Shown: positions 7,543 through 15,733 of the stretch, in pieces | How the letters are laid out: each line of letters starts with the position of its first letter | Numbering within the stretch: the stretch's first letter is position 1 | Assembly (NCBI RefSeq): GCF_900167605.1 | Contig: NZ_FUYH01000013.1 | Span: 1 to 64,000 of the forward strand | DNA length: 64,000 nt | Direction of reading: 5' to 3' | DNA from: Caloramator quimbayensis | GTDB lineage: Bacteria > Bacillota > Clostridia > Clostridiales > Caloramatoraceae | The notes under the pieces: generated by a model | Told to the model about the DNA's origin: nothing | Database searches by the model: none | Seen by the model: the letters and a program-made list of their open reading frames with translations, nothing else | Program-made: the position numbers and the translations under genes

Positions 7543-8553
7543 TTAATCTTTATTCAATATTTCTTTTGTCCTTTCAATGATATCAAGTCCCTGCTGCTTT
7601 AACCAATAAGGAATATCTATAAATACCCAGTTTTCAGACAGCTTATCTCCCTGTCTATAATAAACGTCAACAACCTGCATATCAGCCTTAATTTGTCCAC
7701 CAGGAAGGCCTAAAAAGCCTCCTATAGGTTTATTAGTTAAATTAGGCCAGCCAAAGAAGCACGCAAAATTTCCTTCAGCAAACCTGCATACATGTCCATT
7801 AAATTTTTTATCTGCCAAGTTGTTTCTAAATGGCAATTGATGCTGTTCCTGATATCTTGGAATAGTATAACTTGCCCCAATGCCTCCTGGTCCATACCAT
7901 ATCATATTCTTTGACCATGTTCTCTCTAAAACCTCAGGTGGACATCCCATAGAACCACTTTCATTTAACTTGCTTAAATCATCTACCATCTTATTTACAA
8001 GTTCTAAAGTCTTTTTACCCTCATTTTCATCTGCATCCGTAAGCAAAAGCCCATCATGATTTCTTGGCCCTGGATAAACAAAATAGTTACCAGTTTGTGG
8101 AGGAAGAGGATTTATACCTGCCTGCATCATAAAGCCAATAATATCCACAAATAAACCTGTTTGAGTTATTTTGCCATTATCAACACAATTAAACTCAACA
8201 TATCGCAAACTAATCATCTTCCTTGTATGCCTGATTCCAAGCCAATCCTTATCAAAAAGCCCCATAAAATGTCCCATACTCATAACCCATTGCTCGCCAC
8301 TTATTTCGTTAATTCCAGCAATAAAAATATCCTGTCGTCTTTGAATATTACTTAAGGAATTCATTAAAGGACTCCAAAAAACCTCTGCTGCCTTTTCACT
8401 GCCATGCTGTTCTCTAAATGGGTATACACCCCTCCACAAGTAATCTTCACTTGTATATTTTTTTAACACATCATGCACATTTTCAGAGTTTGAATTTTCA
8501 AGGTCTGAAAAATAATCTAATACTAATTTTTTTGCTGCCGAAAATTTTCCCAT
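7543..8553 (-). CDS. SnoaL-like protein (two NTF2-like units)
   Basis: Cytosolic protein of 336 residues related to SnoaL-like polyketide-cyclase/ester-cyclase proteins. Residues 10-150 and 190-330 look like two NTF2-fold units (LVLDYFSDLE...YTSEDYLWRGVYPF and EVLERTWSKNMIWYGPGGIG...YQEQHQLPFRNNL). Family members bind small hydrophobic ligands in a cone-shaped pocket and catalyse cyclisation, hydrolysis or dehydration, but the reaction here cannot be deduced. AGGAGG precedes the start. It lies between the MFS and SSS transporter genes in the same operon and is paralogous to the 9922-11100 product. Confidence 0.75.
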   Translation of the reverse strand: MGKFSAAKKLVLDYFSDLENSNSENVHDVLKKYTSEDYLWRGVYPFREQHGSEKAAEVFWSPLMNSLSNIQRRQDIFIAGINEISGEQWVMSMGHFMGLFDKDWLGIRHTRKMISLRYVEFNCVDNGKITQTGLFVDIIGFMMQAGINPLPPQTGNYFVYPGPRNHDGLLLTDADENEGKKTLELVNKMVDDLSKLNESGSMGCPPEVLERTWSKNMIWYGPGGIGASYTIPRYQEQHQLPFRNNLADKKFNGHVCRFAEGNFACFFGWPNLTNKPIGGFLGLPGGQIKADMQVVDVYYRQGDKLSENWVFIDIPYWLKQQGLDIIERTKEILNKD

Positions 8554-8599
8554 AATAAAGCCTCCTATATTAGATATATATTGATATTTATATTCTAAA

Positions 8600-9892
8600 C
8601 TAAGAATTTAAAGTTTCCTCTGCAGTCTTTACGAAAACCTTAGTTGAAAGAGTTTCCGGTAAAAATGCCCAAACAACAGTTCCCGCTATGAAAACACTTA
8701 GAGAAATATTAAATATTCCAAGCATACCAACTGATGTATCAGCAAGTCCCGCTATTGCTGGGAGAGCAAAAGTTGATATTATTCTTCCTCCATTAAAGGA
8801 TATACCTGGAGCCAAGGCACTGAATTTTTTGGGGAATAGTTCTGTATAATATGCTCCCCAGTGTCCAGAATATCCAACAAATAATCCTAATAAAAAGGAT
8901 ACTGCTTTAAAAGTTGATACATCTTGAGAACCTAGTCTCGTAAATATAAATACAAATATTGCACAGGCCAACATACCAACAGCAGGAATTTTTCTGCCAA
9001 ATTTATCTGCAATAAAGCCCCACATATTATATCCAATAAGCTGTCCTATACCTTGAATACTGTATATCGCTCCTGCAGTTGCTGCACTAAATCCCAAAAC
9101 ATTTCTTAAATATGTTGTAGAGTTATTTGAAAATGAAGAATACGCAACAAAATTAGCTCCTGAAAGCAGTATTGCACCTAATCCAATCCATAAATATTTC
9201 CCTTTGTACATATTAAAATAGTTTATCTTCTCACCCTTATCTTGGGCTTCGATATTTAACTTTTTTGTATATTCTGAATCATCTGGCACAAAGAAAAACA
9301 CAAGTATAGCAGCTACAAATTCAGGTATTATACAAGTGTACATTAATATTCTCCAATTAGCATCTCCTAAAGCACCATACAGCTTCCCACCAAAAATCAT
9401 AGCCAGTGAAAATAAGCTTGTTAATATAGCAGCTAATTTACCTCTATATTTTTGTGGGAACATTTCTGCAGCCAAAGGCATAGCAGTTCCAAAAACTCCT
9501 CCAAGGGCAAGTCCAGTTGCAAATCGTCCTATTCTCCATAAAGTAAAGCTCGTAGGAACAACAAGTGGAAGATAAGTTGTTACAGCAATAGATATTGCAA
9601 TAGCTATTAAAGTTTTCTTTTTACCTATTTTCGAAGCAATAGTTCCAAAAATAAAAGTACCAATAATCGTTGCAAATGACATTACTGCAAATATTGCTTC
9701 TGTCTGTTTAAAAGTAAATCCAAATCCACCCTTATCCATAGTTGCAACCATCGTTGGTTTAACAAATGTACCAACCATAAAATTATAACAGTAGAAAAAG
9801 TACACTGTAATTATAGCAATAAACCCTAAAATTCTATTAAAATTACTCATCTCTTTTCCTAAAACTATTCCTTCATCGTTTTTATTTTGCAT
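8600..9892 (-). CDS. MFS transporter
   Basis: Twelve-helix major facilitator protein, about 430 residues. The between-helix-2-and-3 motif is visible as ASKIGKKKTL, and the equivalent in the second half is ADKFGRKIPA. The layout resembles the sugar/aromatic-acid:H+ symporter groups. I start at the ATG at 9892, preceded by AGAGAGG; a TTG at 9913 is in frame but lacks a good site. Operon member between the two SnoaL-like genes; likely imports or exports the ligand of this pathway. Confidence 0.85.
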   Translation of the reverse strand: MQNKNDEGIVLGKEMSNFNRILGFIAIITVYFFYCYNFMVGTFVKPTMVATMDKGGFGFTFKQTEAIFAVMSFATIIGTFIFGTIASKIGKKKTLIAIAISIAVTTYLPLVVPTSFTLWRIGRFATGLALGGVFGTAMPLAAEMFPQKYRGKLAAILTSLFSLAMIFGGKLYGALGDANWRILMYTCIIPEFVAAILVFFFVPDDSEYTKKLNIEAQDKGEKINYFNMYKGKYLWIGLGAILLSGANFVAYSSFSNNSTTYLRNVLGFSAATAGAIYSIQGIGQLIGYNMWGFIADKFGRKIPAVGMLACAIFVFIFTRLGSQDVSTFKAVSFLLGLFVGYSGHWGAYYTELFPKKFSALAPGISFNGGRIISTFALPAIAGLADTSVGMLGIFNISLSVFIAGTVVWAFLPETLSTKVFVKTAEETLNS

Positions 9893-9921
9893 AAAATTAA
9901 CCCTCTCTTTCAAACTTACTT

Positions 9922-11100
9922 TTATTCATTTATAGGCTTGTCATCTTCAAAATTGTTTTGCATGTTTAAATAAATTTGGCGAAGAACATCCAAACCGTCA
10001 AAGGTTATCCATTCTTCTTTAACTTTCATATTTGATATATGGTAATGATTAATTCCTAATATATTTATTGGTTTACCCGTAGGACTGCCAAAATATCCAA
10101 TACCCTCATGCAAGCCTTTTATTCTCCATCTTACTGCTACATCCCATTCATCTTTTTTATCCCTTTCATTGCACGTAACTCTTTCCACACTAAAACTTGC
10201 ATTAGGAAAGGATGCAAATAAACTAATAAGCATACCCTGTATTTCATCATATCCAATCAAATCTTTATCACAAATATAATGTATAACAGCATTTTCATGA
10301 TAATATTTTTGAACTTCATTAAAAAGTTTATAGTTATAAATTCTGCTTGTCATTTCAAGAACAAGTTCTCCAACTGAGTTATTCTTTGCTGTGTATATTT
10401 TAGGTGACCTTTGACCTTCCATCGCTTCACATACTCCAAAATGCTGCTGAAGATTTGAATGCTTGATTTTAGAATTTATTGCCATTCTTTTTGCAACTTC
10501 ATGAGGATCAAAGCCTAACTGTTTTACAATCCATAAATTATCCCTTACAAGCCACTCTTCATGTATTCTATTGTCTTCAACTGCGCAATCCACAGTAGTT
10601 CTAAAGTTAATTTTTTTCCCCGTAGCAGGTCCAAAGGAGCTGTCTCCCAAATTTGTGGCTGTTGACATAATTCTATGAGAAGAGAAATATCCATGCTTAT
10701 CAAAGGAAGACCATATTACATTTTGACCTATAAGCCTTCTATCCGGAAATGCATGTAAAGTTTGAAGGGTTCCTGAAATTACCTCATTAATTCCGCTTAC
10801 ATTGTAGGAGCCTAAATGCATAACAATATTATTGCTATAGGTATCATATATAACCCCAATACCTTTTTCCTCCCAAATTTTATGAGTTATTTTAATAATA
10901 TAATCTACAAAATCGTTATAATCCTTAGAAAATCCTTGTAAATCCTGTTTTTTTTCACTATATTTAATATAGTCATTATAATCCTTATATCTTAAAGTAT
11001 TAACTTCTCGGCTGTCACCATAATAAACAATAACGCTTTCAGCAAAATTTTCTTTTACTATATCCTTTTGTTTAACTGCATTTTCATTATCAGACACCAT
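9922..11100 (-). CDS. SnoaL-like protein (two NTF2-like units), first enzyme gene of the LacI operon
   Basis: About 392 residues, paralogous to the 336-aa product. Two NTF2-like halves are visible (EEKGIGVIYDTYSNNIVMHLGSYNVSG... and LFNEVQKYYHENAVIHYICDKD...). Each half ends in the EEW motif typical of SnoaL-like proteins (HEEWLVRDNLW, KEEWITFDGLD). Start choice: ATG at 11100 sits 6 bases after AAGGGGG; an in-frame ATG at 11160 would add 20 residues but overlaps its own AAAGGAGG. The perfect operator at 11173-11186 lies just upstream. Function is inferred only as enzyme or binding protein of a small-molecule catabolic pathway. Confidence 0.72.
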   Translation of the reverse strand: MVSDNENAVKQKDIVKENFAESVIVYYGDSREVNTLRYKDYNDYIKYSEKKQDLQGFSKDYNDFVDYIIKITHKIWEEKGIGVIYDTYSNNIVMHLGSYNVSGINEVISGTLQTLHAFPDRRLIGQNVIWSSFDKHGYFSSHRIMSTATNLGDSSFGPATGKKINFRTTVDCAVEDNRIHEEWLVRDNLWIVKQLGFDPHEVAKRMAINSKIKHSNLQQHFGVCEAMEGQRSPKIYTAKNNSVGELVLEMTSRIYNYKLFNEVQKYYHENAVIHYICDKDLIGYDEIQGMLISLFASFPNASFSVERVTCNERDKKDEWDVAVRWRIKGLHEGIGYFGSPTGKPINILGINHYHISNMKVKEEWITFDGLDVLRQIYLNMQNNFEDDKPINE

Positions 11101-11172
11101 ATTCATCCCCCTTACATATGTTAAATTTATAAATTGTAACTTGTTTCTTCCTCCTTTCATATTTTTTATTTT

Positions 11173-11186
11173 GGAATACGTATTCC
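11173..11186. promoter_or_regulatory. LacI-family operator upstream of the SnoaL operon
   Basis: Perfect palindrome GGAATACGTATTCC with a central CG step typical of LacI-type operators. Identical to the core of the site at 12295-12312. Confidence 0.88.
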
Positions 11187-11225
11187 ATTCCCGTAAAAAA
11201 ATAAATAAATTTAATATTACCTCCC

Positions 11226-12257
11226 TTACAATTTTTTAGTAGTTCCTCTTATGATTAAATTTGTATTTATCTTTTTATATATAGGCTTATCTAATCCTTC
11301 TTCAATCAATCTAATAAGCACTTCAACCGTACTATGAGCCAAAGTTTGAACTGGCTGAGACACAGTTGTAAGATTATAAGAATGCCATGACGCCATTTCA
11401 ATATCATCAAAACCTACAATAGAAATATCCTCTGGTATATTTAAACCAAATTCATATCTTGCAGCATCCATAAAGCCCATTGCAATTAAATCACTTGAAC
11501 AAAATACTGCCTCGGGTCTCTTTTTTTTTAATAGTTCTACAGCTGCTTTATATCCAGAATCATATGTATAATCCGATGATATTTCAAGTATATTATTTAT
11601 TCCTCTTTCATATAAAGCGTTATAAAATCCTGTCTTTCTTTCAGCTGTCATTGTTGTGTTTTTCTTGTATGTAATATTAACTATATTTTTAAATCCAAGG
11701 TTTGCAAAAAATTCTCCAACCATTCTCCCAGCTTCATTATGATCACAATATACTGAACTTATATCTAAATTTTTTATTACTCTATTAAAAAGTATCAATG
11801 GAGTTTTATTTTCGATGCACAGCTTAATAATATCGTTTGATAATGCAGCTGAAGTAATAATTAAACCATCAACTTGGTATTGTAAAACTTTTTCTAAAAT
11901 TTCATCAATATGGTGTTCTGAATCCAAACTAAAAATTAGACATTGATACCCCTTTATTTGAAGCTGTACGACAATATTTAAAATTACTTTATTATAAAAT
12001 GGTCCTATAGGACCTCCTACTACCAACCCAACAATACCTGTTCTTTTAGAAATCATGCTTCTTGCAATAAAATTCGGTTTATAACCCAGCTCATTTGCAG
12101 CCTTCAATATTTTTTCTCTTATTTCAGGTTTTACGCTTCTCTCGGAATTAGGATTAAAAACTCTTGATACTGAAGATTGAGATACTCCTGCCAGCTTTGC
12201 TACATCCTTAGAAGTTACAGATTTATTAAATTTAGTTACATTTTTAATTACCGTCAT
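11226..12257 (-). CDS. LacI-family transcriptional repressor
   Basis: Regulator of 343 residues. The N-terminal HTH (VTSKDVAKLAGVSQSSVSRVFNPNSERSVKPEIREKILKAANELGY, about residues 14-60) with hinge helix is followed by a periplasmic-binding-protein-like ligand domain (GIVGLVVGG..., VDGLIITSAAL, VFCSSDLIAMGFMDAA, SIVGFDDIEMASW). It is first in an all-minus-strand series with the SnoaL, MFS and SSS genes. Identical palindromes in front of itself and of the next gene argue that it represses both, with induction by a pathway small molecule. Confidence 0.93.
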   Translation of the reverse strand: MTVIKNVTKFNKSVTSKDVAKLAGVSQSSVSRVFNPNSERSVKPEIREKILKAANELGYKPNFIARSMISKRTGIVGLVVGGPIGPFYNKVILNIVVQLQIKGYQCLIFSLDSEHHIDEILEKVLQYQVDGLIITSAALSNDIIKLCIENKTPLILFNRVIKNLDISSVYCDHNEAGRMVGEFFANLGFKNIVNITYKKNTTMTAERKTGFYNALYERGINNILEISSDYTYDSGYKAAVELLKKKRPEAVFCSSDLIAMGFMDAARYEFGLNIPEDISIVGFDDIEMASWHSYNLTTVSQPVQTLAHSTVEVLIRLIEEGLDKPIYKKINTNLIIRGTTKKL

Positions 12258-12294
12258 AAGTGTATTTCCCTTTTTTTTAATTTTAGTATTAATT

Positions 12295-12312
12295 AAGGAA
12301 TACGTATTCCTT
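12295..12312. promoter_or_regulatory. LacI-family operator at the repressor's own promoter
   Basis: AAGGAATACGTATTCCTT is a perfect palindrome; two more bases on each side also match. It begins 6 bp downstream of the -10 box at 12319-12324, so bound repressor would cover the start point. Confidence 0.9.
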
Positions 12313-12318
12313 AAAATT

Positions 12319-12347
12319 ATTATATTAAATTTTTAGGCACATGTAAA
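12319..12347 (-). promoter_or_regulatory. Promoter of the lacI-type gene
   Basis: On the minus strand TTTACA (12342-12347), 17-bp spacer, TATAAT (12319-12324). Confidence 0.78.
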
Positions 12348-12411
12348 TACAATTCTAAATATTTTATATATTTGTAATATGATTTTCCAATATTTAATTC
12401 AAATCAAAAAA

Positions 12412-12447
12412 CCACCCAGCTGACTTTGTCACTTGTCAACTGGGTGG
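12412..12447 (-). terminator. Terminator of the second AGCS gene, derived from the composite repeat core
   Basis: CCACCCAGTTGAC / GTCAGCTGGGTGG forms a 13-bp stem (one G-U) ending in TTTTTTG on the minus strand, 7 bp after the stop codon. TTTGTCACTTGTCAACTGGG matches the composite element core at 3590-3606, so the terminator looks like a domesticated piece of that repeat. Confidence 0.8.
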
Positions 12448-12453
12448 AACTTT

Positions 12454-13854
12454 TTACTCTTCCCAACAATCTGCGTTTTTAAGACCTTCTATATTCTTTG
12501 CCTTAAACTTAGGATCAAGTCCCTGTCTTTTTTGTCCCTCGTAGTCCTTTAAAACCTTAAAGGCAACGCTGCCAAGCATCAGTATAGCAATTATGTTGAG
12601 CACTGCCATAAGTCCCATAAATAAATCCGCCAAATCCCAAACGATTTGAAGGGATGCAACAGAGCCCCACATAACCATCCCTACAACTAAAAGCCTGTAA
12701 AGGGTTAAATAAGTCTTGTTTGAATTTATAAACTCAATATTTGTTTCTCCATAATAATAATTTCCAATAACAGAGCTGTAAGCAAAGAGAAAAATACAAA
12801 CAGCTATAAATATGCTCCCCCATCCACCAACGTGGTAAATAAGAGCGCTTTGGGTTAGTTTTATTCCAGTTAAGCCATCCTTAACATATTCCCCTGAAGT
12901 CAAAATTATAAAAGCCGTTGCGCTGCATATCAAAAGCGTATCTGTAAAAACGCTGAGGGTTTGAATAAGCCCCTGCTTTGCAGGATGAGTTGTATGGGCA
13001 GTCGCTGCAGCATTAGGAGCACTTCCCATACCGGCCTCGTTTGAGAAAAGCCCCCTCTTTATTCCCATCATAATAGCAGCTCCTATTCCTCCCCCTATCG
13101 CCTGCTTAACCCCAAAGGCACCCTTTATAATCATTCCAAACACATGAGGAATAAGATTAATATTTTTAACAACAATAAACAAAGCAACAACTACATAGGC
13201 AATGGCCATAACAGGAACAATAGCCTCTGCAGTCTTTGCAATTCTCTTTACTCCGCCAAATATAATAAATGCAGTTAAAACAGCAATAACAGAGCCTGTT
13301 ACATAGGTTTTAATGCCGAAAGCCTTGTCAAAGGCCTGAGATATCGTATTTGCCTGAACTGAGTTAAACACAAGCCCAAAACAAATAGTTATCAGTATTG
13401 AGAAAAGTATCCCCATCCACCTTTTCCCAAGGGCTCTTTCCATATAATAAGCCGGGCCTCCACGGTAGTTCTCTCCATCCTTTATTTTATAAACCTGCGC
13501 AAGGGTGCTCTCCACAAAGCTTGAAGCACCTCCAATAAGCGCTATAGTCCACATCCAAAATACAGCCCCAGGCCCTCCAACTGTAATCGCAGTTGCAACC
13601 CCGGCAAGATTTCCTGTACCAACACGGGATGCAGTGCTTATACAAAAGGCCTGAAAGGATGATACATGGCCTGTGCCCTTTGCACTTCCTGTACCCTCTG
13701 TTAAAAGCTTAAACATCTCCTTAAAATATCTTAGCTGAACGAATCTTGTCCTAAGTGAAAAATAAAGCCCTGCTGAAATCAATAAAGCGATTATAACATA
13801 GGACCAAAGTAAATTATTTGCTTGATTGATAAAATTAGATAACATTTGGCTCAT
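12454..13854 (-). CDS. Sodium:alanine/glycine symporter (AGCS family), second copy
   Basis: 466-residue Na+:amino-acid symporter with the same landmarks as the 2120-3451 product: FQAFCISTASRVGTGNLAGVATAI, GGPGAVFWMWTIALIGG, GGPAYYMERALG and RGLFSNEAGMGSAPNAAA. About ten membrane helices are visible. Identity to the other copy is moderate, so this is an old paralogue with probably different substrate or regulation. GGAGGTATT precedes the start. A 10-bp-arm dyad TTTTAACTTA/TAAGTTAAAA (13904-13926) lies about 50 bp upstream and could be an operator. Confidence 0.9.
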   Translation of the reverse strand: MSQMLSNFINQANNLLWSYVIIALLISAGLYFSLRTRFVQLRYFKEMFKLLTEGTGSAKGTGHVSSFQAFCISTASRVGTGNLAGVATAITVGGPGAVFWMWTIALIGGASSFVESTLAQVYKIKDGENYRGGPAYYMERALGKRWMGILFSILITICFGLVFNSVQANTISQAFDKAFGIKTYVTGSVIAVLTAFIIFGGVKRIAKTAEAIVPVMAIAYVVVALFIVVKNINLIPHVFGMIIKGAFGVKQAIGGGIGAAIMMGIKRGLFSNEAGMGSAPNAAATAHTTHPAKQGLIQTLSVFTDTLLICSATAFIILTSGEYVKDGLTGIKLTQSALIYHVGGWGSIFIAVCIFLFAYSSVIGNYYYGETNIEFINSNKTYLTLYRLLVVGMVMWGSVASLQIVWDLADLFMGLMAVLNIIAILMLGSVAFKVLKDYEGQKRQGLDPKFKAKNIEGLKNADCWEE

Positions 13855-13903
13855 ATAATACCTCCATCTTTGTATAAATATTACTTTTTAATTAGTGCAA
13901 AGA

Positions 13904-13926
13904 TTTTAACTTAAACTAAGTTAAAA
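13904..13926. promoter_or_regulatory. Perfect dyad upstream of the second AGCS gene
   Basis: Arms TTTTAACTTA and TAAGTTAAAA with spacer AAC. Position suggests an operator; the cognate regulator is unknown. Confidence 0.4.
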
Positions 13927-14113
13927 AAATTAGAGAAAGCAATAGGGGATATTAAGCTTTAATTTTGGCGGAGAAAAATATTATGAATTTAAAACATCCT
14001 TTTAAATCTTTTTACTAAATTTTCATACAAATAAGGATGCTTGATTAAATAAACACTCACACATTTTTTAAGTTTATATTATAAATATAAAAAAATCAAT
14101 ACTCCTTTTTTAG

Positions 14114-14305
14114 GGTGTATCCTTGGGGTGTATCCTTGACCTCTAAAACTTTTTTTCTTTATATTTTCTTTTCTTTTTATTATCTTCTATATATATATAT
14201 AATTTTAATATAATTTCAAGGATACAAGGATACATCAAGCTCTAAAGCCTTATATATCAAGGGTTTAAGCCGTATCCTTGGGGTGTATCCTTGGGTGTAT
14301 CCTTG
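14114..14305. repeat. Iteron-like cluster of TGTATCCTTG repeats
   Basis: GGTGTATCCTTG at 14114-14125, 14127-14138, 14282-14293 and 14294-14305, with CGTATCCTTG at 14271-14280. Two overlapping copies in reverse (CAAGGATACA) lie at 14217-14234. The middle (14185-14216) is nearly pure A/T. Head-to-tail 12-13 bp repeats flanking an AT-rich stretch look like replication-origin iterons of a plasmid or phage. The remaining DNA from 13927 to 14640 contains no gene I can support. Confidence 0.7.
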
Positions 14306-14643
14306 CTATAAATTTCTTATTCTCTAATAAAATAGATAAGAGATACGCTAAAAAAGTAAAATATTAATTTTAAATGCATGTCCTAAAATTCACCTTTCAA
14401 ACGTTATAAAATAACGTACATTTTTAATATTAGTTTCCCATTCCTCAATAATAAATATTACTAAAAGCCCTAACGCTGTTCACCAAAGAACGCATAAATA
14501 GTAATAGTTTTTATTCATGCTTTTTATAAAACTTCAATCAGCTAATTTTAATTTCTCCCCTAAAATATAAATAGTTTGAAAATGATAAATTTATATATAT
14601 ACCCTAAAAGCTAAAAAGTTCACCTTCCACAGAGTTTCGCAGG

Positions 14644-14796
14644 GGGACGGTTAGTGTGAAAATGTTACATTCCCATATTTGGATATATATTACATATCGG
14701 ATGCCAAGCACCAGAAATAGTGCCACCCAGTTGACAAGTGACAAACTTTTTCATTCCGTCGTTGTGGCTATTTTTTAGTCATGCACTGTTACTTAT
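14644..14796 (-). repeat. Composite REP-bounded element, copy 2
   Basis: Begins GGGACGGTTAGTGTGAAAAT and ends TAGTCATGCACTGTTACTTATT. It matches copies 1 and 3 closely at both ends and in the AGTGCCACCCAGTTGACAAG block, but 50 bp in the middle are replaced by a shorter sequence. It ends 4 bp before the LexA-like fragment. Confidence 0.8.
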
Positions 14797-14799
14797 TAA

Positions 14800-15030
14800 T
14801 TTAACAACATTGATGGAGATTTAGTTGTAATTCAAAAGACAAATGCTGCTGAAAACAGGGACATAGTTGCAGTCTCTTTAGGGGACGAAGCAACTTTAAA
14901 GCGTTTTGCAAGAATGGGAGGAAGTGTTCTTTTAATCCCCGAAAATTCAAAATATGAACCAATAAACATACGAGATGAGCAGGCAAGAATTCTTGGAATT
15001 GCCGTTGGAATAATAAAAAAGAAGGCATAA
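14800..15030 (+). pseudogene. C-terminal fragment of a LexA/CI-like (S24) repressor
   Basis: Translation from 14803 gives NNIDGDLVVIQKTNAAENRD, then IVAVSLGDEATLKRFARMGG and a tail ending ILGIAVGIIKKKA-stop. This is the C-terminal half of an S24/LexA-type autoprotease: GDLVVI, the catalytic Lys in ATLKRF and the LLIPENSKYEPI strand are recognisable. The N-terminal DNA-binding domain, cleavage site and Ser region are missing; a TAA is in frame at 14797 and the composite repeat ends just before. With the iteron cluster it suggests a prophage or plasmid remnant interrupted by the repeat. Confidence 0.8.
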
Positions 15031-15055
15031 AAACGCTTACGCTGCTATCCTTTAA

Positions 15056-15113
15056 AAAAGCTCCCCTATGTCAACAGTTTTATTACATAACTGTCTGCCA
15101 TAGGGGAGCTTTT
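15056..15113. terminator. Bidirectional terminator
   Basis: Perfect 15-bp outer stem AAAAGCTCCCCTATG / CATAGGGGAGCTTTT plus an inner ACAGTT/AACTGT stem. It serves the LexA-like fragment on the + strand and the methyltransferase gene on the minus strand. Confidence 0.85.
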
Positions 15114-15118
15114 CAGTT

Positions 15119-15718
15119 TTAGCTGCCATTTCTGCCCCACTTTTTTATAATCACGCTTATCCAATCTTCATTTTTCCTCTCTTCTCGCACATCCTTCGTT
15201 TTCCACATATCTAATATTGTAAAAAGAGGAAAAGCATCTATTAATTTTTTTAAGGTGTTTTCGTTATAGTTATTAAACAATCGCCCGCCTCTTATCTCCT
15301 GCCCGTCTCCATATTTAAAAGAAGCGAAGATTATACCATTATCCTTTAAGGAATTTGAGAATTTATCTAAAACTTCTTTTATATTAGTTTTGGGTACATG
15401 AAGAAGGGATGCACAAGCCCATATTGCATCAAACTCGTTTTTAAAGTTCATTTCCTCAAATCTCATTTTTATAGTTTTCTGACCTGTAAAGTTTGAGCTT
15501 AATTTAGTCATTTCCTCCGATGCATCTATGGCTGTAACTTTAAATCCCATATCTAAAAAATATTTAGTATCTCTTCCCGAGCCGCAACCTGCGTCTAAAA
15601 TATGGGCACTTTTGTTTAAGTATTTTAAAAACTTATCGTATAACTCCTTCATGTCAGCAAAGGCAGTATTATTAAAAAACTCTAAAGCATTTTCATCATA
15701 ATATTTAATTGAATTCAT
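15119..15718 (-). CDS. Class I SAM-dependent methyltransferase
   Basis: 199 residues with a Rossmann-type methyltransferase core: motif I HILDAGCGSGRDTKYF (about residues 38-53), acidic loop VTAIDASEEM, and FDAIWACASLLHVP as the motif IV/post-I strand. The pattern is that of small-molecule methyltransferases; there is no DPPY/NPPF signature of a DNA adenine or cytosine methylase. AAAGGAG precedes the ATG. It lies 15 bp after the nuclease-helicase gene and is likely co-transcribed with it. Substrate unknown. Confidence 0.8.
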   Translation of the reverse strand: MNSIKYYDENALEFFNNTAFADMKELYDKFLKYLNKSAHILDAGCGSGRDTKYFLDMGFKVTAIDASEEMTKLSSNFTGQKTIKMRFEEMNFKNEFDAIWACASLLHVPKTNIKEVLDKFSNSLKDNGIIFASFKYGDGQEIRGGRLFNNYNENTLKKLIDAFPLFTILDMWKTKDVREERKNEDWISVIIKKWGRNGS

Positions 15719-15733
15719 ATAATGCTCCTTTAA

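Noticed and set aside
14801-15028. 75-codon ORF on the minus strand
   Set aside because: Antisense shadow of the LexA-like fragment, whose + strand translation matches a known protein family.
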